A DNA stretch of 64,000 bases from Nocardioides flavus (ex Wang et al. 2016). GTDB taxonomy: Bacteria > Actinomycetota > Actinomycetes > Propionibacteriales > Nocardioidaceae. The position numbers and the translations under genes are program-made. A model generated the notes under the pieces. That model saw only the letters and a list, made by a program, of their open reading frames with translations. It made no database searches and had not been told where the DNA came from. The stretch spans positions 1 to 64,000 of the forward strand of contig NZ_BNAD01000015.1 of NCBI RefSeq assembly GCF_014653115.1, read 5' to 3'. Every line of letters begins with the position of its first letter. Within the stretch, counting starts at the first letter, position 1. Of the stretch, positions 51,536-58,717 are shown in pieces.

Positions 51536-52738
51536 TCAGGGATTCGCCACCAGCCTGGTCTCGGGTTGGAAGGCGGCCCAGGCGAACCAGAACGTGTCGA
51601 GGTGCTCGACTGCCGTGAGCCGTTCGCCGGCGAGCGGCCCGCTGGTGGCGCGGCCGAACAGGTTCCAGACCGAGCCGGTCTGCGCGTCGCGGAACGTGCC
51701 GTCGTCGGCTCGCTCGAAGTTCAGGGCCCGTCCGGGGGTGTCGGCGAGGAAGGCGGCGACCGACCCGATCTCCGCGCCGTCCGGGATCTGCTGGGTGTCG
51801 AGTGCCGAGACCTGTCCGGGGGCGTGCCAGAGCACGACCCGCTCCTGGCCCAGCGCCACGTGCTGGACGCCTCGGTCGGCCAGCAGGTCCCGCGAGACGG
51901 CAACCGCGTTCTTCCCCTCGCCGACGCCGACCACGCGAGCCTTCAATGGCAGGCGGGCGTCCCGGCCGGTCGGGAGCGCGAAGAGCGGCTCGGAGTCCGG
52001 GTCGTCGTAGCCGACGTAGGGGTTGGTGACGTACTCCCGGTCGTGCCCGGTCGACCTGCTGAGCACGCGCGCGTCCGGGTGCTCCTCGCGGAACTGCCGC
52101 CAGCCGACCGCTCCGACCGGGATGCTCTCGAGCTGTGTCCCGGTGAGCGCGCCGACGGACGCCCGGCCGGTCAGCTGGGGCCACAGGGACTCGGTGAGCC
52201 GGTCGTACATCACGAGGTTGTCGGCGTAGAGCTTGCCGGAGACCTTGAACGTGGTCGTCTCGCCCGCGATGGTGCGCTCGAAGGCGACACCCGAGTTGCA
52301 GAGCGGGCAGTAGGTCACCGCGACGGGGACGCCGGCGAGCCGGTCGTTGACGATCTCGTGCCACGTCATGATCCGGATCGGGTACGCCTTGGTCTTCCCG
52401 TTGATCGTCAGCGAGAGCACGGGCTCGTCGTCCTCGAGCCAGTTCACCTCGGAGACCGGCTGGAAGAGGGGGTAGTCGATGGACGGGATGCCGTCGGGTG
52501 GTGGTCCGCCGGACAGGAGGTCGTCGAGGTCGATCAGCGGCTCGGGGAAGTCGGGGTTGGTCGGGTCGTCGAGCGCGGACGGTGGCTTCTCGCCGCCGGT
52601 GGCGGTGCCCGCGTCGTCGACCTCCGCCTTCGAGGTCCGGTCCTCGTCGCGGTCGGCGGGTTCGCCCGGAGTGGTCGCGCAGGCCCCCAGGACGAACGAC
52701 AGTGCTCCTGCGGCCGCGAGCCGTGCCGTGGCGTTCAT
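51536..52738 (-). CDS. DUF3179 lipoprotein, copy 3, in a CcdA/TlpA operon
   Basis: 400 residues, lipobox FVLGAC (Cys20). Core: PDGIPSIDYPLFQPVSEVNW, YPIRIMTWHEIVNDRLAGVP, TYCPLCNSGVAFERTI, LYADNLVMYDRLTESLWPQL, C-terminal GSVWNLFGRATSG and HLDTFWFAWAAFQP. ATG overlaps the CcdA-like stop by four bases, so it is the third gene of a TlpA-CcdA-DUF3179 operon. The CPLC pair on the outer side of the membrane would be a natural client of that thiol relay. Function of the domain itself is unknown. Confidence 0.88.
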   Translation of the reverse strand: MNATARLAAAGALSFVLGACATTPGEPADRDEDRTSKAEVDDAGTATGGEKPPSALDDPTNPDFPEPLIDLDDLLSGGPPPDGIPSIDYPLFQPVSEVNWLEDDEPVLSLTINGKTKAYPIRIMTWHEIVNDRLAGVPVAVTYCPLCNSGVAFERTIAGETTTFKVSGKLYADNLVMYDRLTESLWPQLTGRASVGALTGTQLESIPVGAVGWRQFREEHPDARVLSRSTGHDREYVTNPYVGYDDPDSEPLFALPTGRDARLPLKARVVGVGEGKNAVAVSRDLLADRGVQHVALGQERVVLWHAPGQVSALDTQQIPDGAEIGSVAAFLADTPGRALNFERADDGTFRDAQTGSVWNLFGRATSGPLAGERLTAVEHLDTFWFAWAAFQPETRLVANP

Positions 52739-53625
52739 CGTCCGGCCCTTCCTCCCGTCGCCGCGTCCCTCCGGCCGCCACGGGCTCGTCGCCGCGCGAC
52801 GAGGACGGCGAGGAGGAGCAGCGCTCCGGCGGTCAGCCACCCGAGGGGGCCGATGGAGTCCACGAGGCCCGCGAGCTGCTGCTGGAGCCAGGCGGCCGCT
52901 TTGATAACGGGATCGTCGGGGTCTCCGCCGGCCAGGACCCGAAGCTCCCACCAGCCGTAGTAGCCGACATAGGCTCCGGCCGCTGCGAGCAGGGCGCCCG
53001 CCGCTCGGGGAGCCCAGCGACCGGCGCCCCTGAGCCGCCCGACCGTCGCGGGCGAGGCGAAGACGGTTGCCACGGCCACGGTGCCCACCACCAGCCCCAT
53101 CCCCACGGCGTACGCCACGAAGAGCGTGATCCCCTCGAGCACGGAGCCGCTGCGGAAGCCGCCGACGACCACGGCGAGGAAGGGCGCGATCGTGCAGGAG
53201 ATGGAGGCGACCGCGTAGCTGGCCCCGAAGCCGGCCATCGACCAGAACGACCGCGTCAGCGGCCGGGCGTCACGCGTGCGACCAGAGCGACCGAGGCGAG
53301 GGAGCGAGAGGCTGCGACCCGCGGCCAGCCACAGGCCCATGAGGGTGAGCGTGACCCCCAGCACGACCGTGAACCACGGCAGGTGGCGCTGCAGCTGACC
53401 CGCCACCGGCGAGATGACCAGGCCGAAGACGGCGAACACACCTGCGAACCCCGCGGTCATGGCCACGCTCAACGCGGCGGCACGTCCCGCGGCCGCGGGG
53501 CGGGAGAGCGAGTCGCTCCCGGCCAGCAGGAGCGAGACGTAGGCCGGGAGGAGGGCGAATCCGCACGGGTTGACGGCGGCGAGCATGCCGGCGCCGACGG
53601 CGACGACGAGCAGGCCCTCGGACAT
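52735..53625 (-). CDS. CcdA/DsbD-like thiol-transfer membrane protein
   Basis: 296 residues with seven to eight helices. The two reactive Cys of CcdA proteins are present: MLAAVNPCGFALLPAYVSLL and YAVASISCTIAPFLAVVVGG. The family moves electrons from cytosolic thioredoxin to outer-side thioredoxin-like partners. An ~80-residue C-terminal extension carries one further helix and a basic tail. ATG at 53625 shares one base with the TlpA-like stop (TGATG). Confidence 0.87.
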   Translation of the reverse strand: MSEGLLVVAVGAGMLAAVNPCGFALLPAYVSLLLAGSDSLSRPAAAGRAAALSVAMTAGFAGVFAVFGLVISPVAGQLQRHLPWFTVVLGVTLTLMGLWLAAGRSLSLPRLGRSGRTRDARPLTRSFWSMAGFGASYAVASISCTIAPFLAVVVGGFRSGSVLEGITLFVAYAVGMGLVVGTVAVATVFASPATVGRLRGAGRWAPRAAGALLAAAGAYVGYYGWWELRVLAGGDPDDPVIKAAAWLQQQLAGLVDSIGPLGWLTAGALLLLAVLVARRRARGGRRDAATGGRAGR

Positions 53626-54158
53626 CAGCCCGCGAGGTCCTCGACGAGGGCGGCCAGGTCGGCGTCGTCGAGGTAGCCCGAGGCCTGCTCCGTCCCGGCC
53701 TCGTCGAGGACGAGGTAGGTGCTCTGGGCGGTCACGCCGAGCTGACGCCACACGGCGCCGTCGGGGTCCGCGAGCAGCGTGACGTCGGAAGACACCTCGG
53801 CAGCGAATCCCTCGATGGCTTCACGCTCGTCGAGCGATCCGACACCCACGACGTTGACGTCGGCGCCGTAGGTCTCGGCGAGCTCGCTGACGCCCGAGAT
53901 CTGGGCCCAGCAGGTGGGGCACCAGGGTGCCCAGAACCAGAAGACGGTCGGCTTGCCTGCGAGCGAGGTGCCGTCGAAGGTGTCACCGTCGACGGTCTCG
54001 GAGGTGAAGTCGAGCACGGCGGGCGTGGCTGTCGTCGATCTGCTGGTCGAGGTGTCGTCGGCCGTGGAGGCCACACCCCCGCTGCCGCATCCGGACGCGA
54101 ACAGCGCGAGCACAGCCACCAGTCCGGCCAGGCGTCGGGTCGATGTCGGTGCAACCAT
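53625..54158 (-). CDS. TlpA/ResA-like thioredoxin lipoprotein
   Basis: 177 residues. Lipobox LFASGC (Cys24), then a redoxin domain with active site FWAPWCPTCWAQISGVSEL (CPTC) and VTAQSTYLVLDEAG (cis region with Thr, where Pro is usual). Outer-side thiol reductase expected to be reduced by the CcdA-like protein encoded next. Begins one base beyond the stop of the DUF427 gene at 54160, so the operon may be DUF427-TlpA-CcdA-DUF3179. Confidence 0.87.
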   Translation of the reverse strand: MVAPTSTRRLAGLVAVLALFASGCGSGGVASTADDTSTSRSTTATPAVLDFTSETVDGDTFDGTSLAGKPTVFWFWAPWCPTCWAQISGVSELAETYGADVNVVGVGSLDEREAIEGFAAEVSSDVTLLADPDGAVWRQLGVTAQSTYLVLDEAGTEQASGYLDDADLAALVEDLAG

Positions 54159-54159
54159 G

Positions 54160-54441
54160 TCAGTCCGTCACCTTGACGCCCTTCCAGAAGGCCACCCGGC
54201 CACTGATCTGGGCGGCCGCGGGGCTGGGGTCGGCGTAGAACCAGGCCGCGTCCTCGTTGACCTGTCCGTCGACCTCGAGCGAGTAGTAGGAGGCCTGTCC
54301 CTTCCATGCACACGAGGTTCGCTTGGACGACGGGCGCAAGAGGTCCTCGCGGACCGAGCTGACTGGGAAGTAGTGGTTGCCCTCCACGACCACCGTGTCG
54401 TCGCTCTCGGCGACCGTGGCACCGTTCCACACTGCCTTCAT
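54160..54441 (-). CDS. Stand-alone DUF427 protein
   Basis: 93 residues: MKAVWNGATVAESDDTVVVE, NHYFPVSSVREDLLRPSSK, CAWKGQASYYSLEVDGQVNE and GRVAFWKGVKVTD. Strongly similar to the C-terminal domain of the fusion at 33662-34630 (shared pattern GNxYFP, C-W-K-G-x-A-S-Y-Y, GRVAFW-G). Cys in C-W-K-G is conserved between them. First gene of the TlpA/CcdA/DUF3179 operon by spacing, linking DUF427 to a thiol relay again. Confidence 0.85.
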   Translation of the reverse strand: MKAVWNGATVAESDDTVVVEGNHYFPVSSVREDLLRPSSKRTSCAWKGQASYYSLEVDGQVNEDAAWFYADPSPAAAQISGRVAFWKGVKVTD

Positions 54442-54478
54442 GCTGACCTCGCTGCTGGGTTGGTGACTGGGTGCCTAC

Positions 54479-54503
54479 GGAACCCGGCGGAGGACCGGGT
54501 TCC
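54479..54503. terminator. 9-bp hairpin between divergent genes
   Basis: GGAACCCGG (54479-54487) pairs with CCGGGTTCC (54495-54503) over a 7-base loop. It lies between divergent genes, so a leader hairpin or a leftover terminator is possible. Similar in sequence to 36598-36626. Confidence 0.4.
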
Positions 54504-54527
54504 TTCCCGATCGGCTGAGAAGAGGTA

Positions 54528-54543
54528 CGTGACGCCATCCACA
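54528..54543. promoter_or_regulatory. Weak Crp-like palindrome
   Basis: CGTGA-N6-CCACA, one mismatch from GTGA-N6-TCAC, in the divergent gap between the DUF427 and AhpD-like genes. Confidence 0.3.
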
Positions 54544-54617
54544 CCCTGGCGCGGAATCGTGCCCCGTCGTGGCCGGGTTGCCTCAGGGACAACCGAACCC
54601 GATCTCTCGGAGGAGAC

Positions 54618-55160
54618 ATGCCCCGCATTCCCGTCCACACCACGGACAGCGCACCCGAGGCCAGCCGCGACGCGCTCAAGCAGCTCGAGGCGAAGTACGG
54701 CAAGGTGCTCAACATCCACGGCGAGATGGCCCACTCACCCACAGTCCTGCACTCCTACGTCGCCCTGCAGGACGTCATCCGGGAGCACACGCTGCTCGAC
54801 GCCAGGACCCGCGAGGCGATCGCACTGGCGGTGGGCAACCAGGACGAGTGCACCTACTGCCAGTCCGCCCACACCGGCGGCGGCAAGAAGGCTGGCCTCA
54901 GCGACGACGAGATGATCGCTATCCGTCGGGGCGAGGCGGACTTCGACCCTGCCCTCGACGCGCTGCTCAACCTGGCGCGGGAGTACACCGCGAAGGTCGG
55001 CAACACCAGCGACGCCGCATGGCAGGCCGCACTGGACGCGGGGTGGAGCGAGGAGCAGCTTACCGAGCTCTCGGCCCACGTGACGCTGAACTTGCTCACG
55101 AACTACTTCAACCACCACGTCCACACCGAGCTCGACGTGCCCCAGGCACCCGAGATCTGA
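54618..55160 (+). CDS. Carboxymuconolactone-decarboxylase/AhpD-like protein, copy 2
   Basis: 180 residues. Active site ECTYCQSAHTGGGKKAGL (Cys-X2-Cys-X3-His) in the AhpD position. Same length, start and end pattern as copy 1 (36713-37255); many substitutions indicate an old duplication. ATG follows GGAGGAGAC. AhpD-like enzymes pass electrons to peroxidases, though many stand-alone members lack a known partner. Divergent from the DUF427-TlpA-CcdA-DUF3179 operon. Confidence 0.86.
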   Translation: MPRIPVHTTDSAPEASRDALKQLEAKYGKVLNIHGEMAHSPTVLHSYVALQDVIREHTLLDARTREAIALAVGNQDECTYCQSAHTGGGKKAGLSDDEMIAIRRGEADFDPALDALLNLAREYTAKVGNTSDAAWQAALDAGWSEEQLTELSAHVTLNLLTNYFNHHVHTELDVPQAPEI

Positions 55161-55348
55161 GAATCGGACAATCCGTGCGAGGGCCGACGCCGACCAGGCG
55201 CCGGCCCTCGTGCCGTCCTGGCATCCCGCCGCTCGGGGCGCCCGTGCAAGGCTCGCCGCATGCCGTCTCTCTGTCTGTGCCACGGTCCGGCCTCGAGGAC
55301 CCGTGCCGCGTCTGGAAGTCATCCGTGCCGTCGACGGGTTCCCGTGGC

Positions 55349-55915
55349 ATGAGCGAGGCGATCACCCCGGACGATGCCGCACGCCGTCGTGCGTTCGCGG
55401 AGGTCGTCGAGCCGGAGATCGAGGTGATGCTGCGGGTGGCGCGGAGCATCACCGGGAGCGCCGCCGATGCCGAGGACCTCGTGCAGGAGTCGCTCGTACG
55501 CGCCTTCCGGGCGATCGACCGGTTCGACGGCCGACACCCCCGGGCATGGTTGCTCACGATCGTGCGCAACACCAACTCCAACATGCACCGCAGACGTCGC
55601 CCGATCGCGGTCGACGACTGGGAGCTGATCCACGCCTCCCGTCCCGCCTTCGGATCTGTGGAGTCCCCGGCCGCCGAGGAGGTGTACGTGGTGCAGGAGC
55701 TCGACGGTGCTCTGCAGGCCGCGGTCGCCGGGCTGGACCCGAAGTTCCGCTCTGCCCTCGTGCTCGTCGACGTCCACGACCTCTCGTACGCCGAAGCCGC
55801 CGCTGTCCTCGACGTGCCCGTCGGCACCGTCATGTCCCGGCTGAGCCGCGCACGCGAACGCGTGCGCAAGGCACTCGGCCCCACCTTCACCACCACCCGA
55901 GGGGAGCAGTCATGA
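55349..55915 (+). CDS. ECF RNA polymerase sigma factor
   Basis: 188 residues. Region 2: VEPEIEVMLRVARSITGSAA, DAEDLVQESLVRAFRAIDRF, HPRAWLLTIVRNTNSNMHRR. Region 4: KFRSALVLVDVHDLSYAEAA, AVLDVPVGTVMSRLSRARER. Reads like the SigR/SigE-type ECF group that pairs with zinc anti-sigma factors. Stop overlaps the next gene (ATGA). Probably drives the FAD-enzyme genes that follow. Confidence 0.88.
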   Translation: MSEAITPDDAARRRAFAEVVEPEIEVMLRVARSITGSAADAEDLVQESLVRAFRAIDRFDGRHPRAWLLTIVRNTNSNMHRRRRPIAVDDWELIHASRPAFGSVESPAAEEVYVVQELDGALQAAVAGLDPKFRSALVLVDVHDLSYAEAAAVLDVPVGTVMSRLSRARERVRKALGPTFTTTRGEQS

Positions 55916-56190
55916 CTGGAGCGCTCCGGCAGATGGTCACCTGCCACTGGACCGCACGCCGCCTCCAGCGATACCTGGACGCCGATCCGGCCGCGCCTCT
56001 GACGCCAGGGGAGATCACCCGGCTCGAGGAGCACGTCGCCACCTGCGAGAGGTGCAGCGAGGTCATGCGCCAGCACCGGCTGTTGCACCGTGCCCTGTCC
56101 CTGTGGTCAGGCCGACGACCCGTCGACCCGGCATCGGTCGACCGCATGCGCACCGTCCTCGACGACCTGATCGACGGGCGGCAGACGTGA
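55912..56190 (+). CDS. Zinc-binding anti-sigma factor (ZAS domain, RsrA-like)
   Basis: 92 residues, soluble. ZAS motif His41-X3-Cys45-X2-Cys48 (EEHVATCERCSEVM) with Cys11/His12 upstream as the fourth ligand. In RsrA-type proteins oxidation of the cysteines releases the sigma factor, giving a thiol-stress response. No membrane helix. Coupled to the sigma gene upstream and the FAD oxidoreductase downstream by 4-base overlaps. Confidence 0.82.
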   Translation: MTGALRQMVTCHWTARRLQRYLDADPAAPLTPGEITRLEEHVATCERCSEVMRQHRLLHRALSLWSGRRPVDPASVDRMRTVLDDLIDGRQT

Positions 56191-57629
56191 GCGCGCCTGA
56201 CCGCTGGGACCTGCTGGTCCTGGGAGGCGGCACCGCCGGGATCGTCGCGGCCAAGACGGCAGCCCGCCTCGGTGCACGGGTGCTCCTGATCGAACGGGAC
56301 CGGACCGGTGGCGACTGCCTGTGGACCGGGTGCGTGCCGTCCAAGGCGCTGCTGGCCGCAGCGGAGGCCGCTGCGGGCGCACGCCGCGCTGGACGGTTCG
56401 GGGTCACGGTGGGTGAGGTGCGGGTTGACTTCGCGCGGGTGATGGAGCACGTGCACGCGGCGATCCGCCAGATCGCGCCCGTCGACTCGATCGAGGCTCT
56501 CGAAGCCGCTGGCGTGACGGTGCGCACCGGGAACGGACGGTTCGTGGGAGAGGGGACGCTCGACCTCGACGGCGAGACCGTCCGATTCACCCAGGCGATC
56601 GTCGCGACGGGTGCAGCGCCCGCAGTGCCGCCCATCCCGGGACTGGCAGAGCTCGACTACCTGACCAGCGACACCGTGTGGGACCTCACCGATGCTCCAC
56701 GCCGCGTGGCGGTCCTGGGTGGGGGCAGCATCGGCTGCGAACTCGGACAGGGGCTGTCGCGGCTCGGCATCGAGGTGAGTGTGGTCGAGGGAGCACCGCG
56801 CGTGCTGCCACGTGAGGACGCCGCGGCTGCCGCCGTCGTGCACCGCGCGCTAGAGTCCGACGGCGTCACGATCCTCACCGGTCAGTCGGTGACGTCAATC
56901 GTCGCGTCGGACTCGCAGTCCGGATGGCTGGTCCTCGACGACGGGGAGAAGGTCGCTTTCGACCGCCTGCTGGTCGCCGTAGGGCGTCGGCCCCGAACCA
57001 CCGACCTCGGGCTCGACACCGTCGGCGTCGAGGTCGACGAGCGCGGATTCGTGGTCGTCGATGGGCGCCTGCGGACCACCAACTCCCGTATCTGGGCGGC
57101 CGGCGACCTGACGGGCCACCCCCAATTCACGCACGTCGCCGGCGTCCACGGCAGCCTCGCCGCCAGCAACGCGGTCCTGGGCGTGCGCCGCTCGGTGGAG
57201 ACCTCCGCGGTGCCACGGGTCACCTACACCCACCCCGAGGTCGCCGCCGTCGGCGTCGACACCGGACGCGAACGCGACGGGATCCGGATCCTCACCCTGG
57301 ACCACCACCACGTGGACCGAGCCGTGACCGAGGACCTCACCGACGGCCTGACCCGTCTGGCCATCGACGGCAAGGGCCGGATCCTCGGAGCCACTGTCGT
57401 CGGTCCGCGGGCGGGGGAGACCCTCGGAGAACTCGCGATCGCCGTCCGCCGCGGACTGCGCACGCGCGACCTGGCCGGCATCACGCACGCCTATCCGACG
57501 TGGAACGACGGACCGTGGAACGCCGCGATCGCCGACGTTCGCGAGCAGCTCGACCGCCCCGCGACCCGGCGCGCCCTGCACACCCTGGCGCGGACCCGTC
57601 GCTGGTGGCTCGAGCGCCGTGCCTCCTGA
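56187..57629 (+). CDS. MerA/Lpd-like FAD disulfide oxidoreductase, copy 3
   Basis: 480 residues. FAD motif LLVLGGGTAGIVAAKTAARL, redox motif GGDCLWTGCVPSKALL (Cys-X4-Cys), NAD(P) motif RVAVLGGGSIGCELGQGLSR, FAD motif IWAAGDLTGHPQFTHV and C-terminal ITHAYPTWNDGPWNAA. The usual catalytic HPT is AYPTWND. This type often neighbours TVP38 membrane proteins in bacterial genomes (recalled), and two TVP38 genes lie 3-5 kb away here. GTG overlaps the anti-sigma stop. Confidence 0.85.
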   Translation: MSAPDRWDLLVLGGGTAGIVAAKTAARLGARVLLIERDRTGGDCLWTGCVPSKALLAAAEAAAGARRAGRFGVTVGEVRVDFARVMEHVHAAIRQIAPVDSIEALEAAGVTVRTGNGRFVGEGTLDLDGETVRFTQAIVATGAAPAVPPIPGLAELDYLTSDTVWDLTDAPRRVAVLGGGSIGCELGQGLSRLGIEVSVVEGAPRVLPREDAAAAAVVHRALESDGVTILTGQSVTSIVASDSQSGWLVLDDGEKVAFDRLLVAVGRRPRTTDLGLDTVGVEVDERGFVVVDGRLRTTNSRIWAAGDLTGHPQFTHVAGVHGSLAASNAVLGVRRSVETSAVPRVTYTHPEVAAVGVDTGRERDGIRILTLDHHHVDRAVTEDLTDGLTRLAIDGKGRILGATVVGPRAGETLGELAIAVRRGLRTRDLAGITHAYPTWNDGPWNAAIADVREQLDRPATRRALHTLARTRRWWLERRAS

Positions 57630-58710
57630 ACGGCGCCTGTTGCTGGTCGGCGCCGGCCACGCACACCTCCACCTCCTCCGCCACGCGTCCCGCCTCGATG
57701 CTGCCGGATACCGCACGACCCTCGTGGCACCCGCGCGGTTCGACTACAGCGGGGCAGCGTCCGGCATCGCCGCCGGCGGCCGCGACCCCGCGGAGGGCCG
57801 GATCGACGTTGCGGCGCTCGCCCGCCACGGTCCCGTCGACCACCGAGCGGGACGCGTCACGGACGTCGACCTGACGACCCGCACCGCGACCACCGACGAC
57901 GGGACCCGTCTCGACTGGGACCTGGTGTCCTTCAACATCGGCAGCGTGGTCGACGTACCTCCGGTCGCGACCGGCGACGCCACCGTGGTCGAGGTCAAGC
58001 CGCTCAGCAGCTTGGCCCGACTGCGCGAACGACTCGAGCACCCGCCGACAGGTCGCGGGCACCACCTCACCGTTGTCGGTGGGGGCGCCAGTGGGCTCGA
58101 GCTCGCCGCCCATCTCGCCGCTCGCGCTGACACCGACCGTGTCCACCTGCTCGAGTACGGTCCACGCATCGGCGACTTCCTCCCGCATCGGGCCGCACGG
58201 CGACTCGTCGGCCTGCTCGAGGGGAGGGGGGTCCGGATCGTGACGGACGCCGGTCCCGTGCGAGTCGATGGGGACGCCCTCGTCCTGCGTGGCGGCACCC
58301 GTCTGGCGCACGACATCCTGGTCGTGGCCACCGGCCTCGCGCCGCCACCGCTGGCCACCCGATCGCCCCTCGGCGGTCGCGACGGCTTCCCCGTGCGCGC
58401 GACCCTGCAGCACCGTGACCACGACGACGTCTACGCTGCCGGTGACTGCGCCGACTTCCTCCCCATGTCCCTTCCCCGCCTCGGCGTCCACGGCGTCCGG
58501 CAGGGGCCGGTGCTGCTCGCGGCGTTCGAGGCCCGCGCGACGGGTGCGCCGGCGCCGGTCTACCGCCCGCAGGAGCACGTGTTGTCGATCCTCGACCTCG
58601 GAGGTGGCACAGCGCTCGCGGTGCGCGGCCGGTGGTGGTGGCTCGGCCGCTCCAGCCTGGCACTCAAGCGCCGAATCGACCGACGGTGGCTCGCGACGTA
58701 CAGGAGCTGA
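57619..58710 (+). CDS. NDH-2/SelD-N-terminal-like FAD oxidoreductase
   Basis: 363 residues. FAD motif LLLVGAGHAHLHLLRHASRL, the GAGHAH form found in the FAD domain fused to some SelD proteins and in related NADH dehydrogenases; second nucleotide motif LTVVGGGASGLELAAHLAAR; FAD end motif DVYAAGDCADFLPM and VRQGPVLLAAFEARATG. No redox CXXC. It would oxidise NAD(P)H with a quinone or other acceptor. GTG overlaps the preceding gene by 11 bases, so it belongs to the sigma-factor operon. Confidence 0.8.
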   Translation: MPPERRLLLVGAGHAHLHLLRHASRLDAAGYRTTLVAPARFDYSGAASGIAAGGRDPAEGRIDVAALARHGPVDHRAGRVTDVDLTTRTATTDDGTRLDWDLVSFNIGSVVDVPPVATGDATVVEVKPLSSLARLRERLEHPPTGRGHHLTVVGGGASGLELAAHLAARADTDRVHLLEYGPRIGDFLPHRAARRLVGLLEGRGVRIVTDAGPVRVDGDALVLRGGTRLAHDILVVATGLAPPPLATRSPLGGRDGFPVRATLQHRDHDDVYAAGDCADFLPMSLPRLGVHGVRQGPVLLAAFEARATGAPAPVYRPQEHVLSILDLGGGTALAVRGRWWWLGRSSLALKRRIDRRWLATYRS

Positions 58711-58717
58711 GGAGGCG

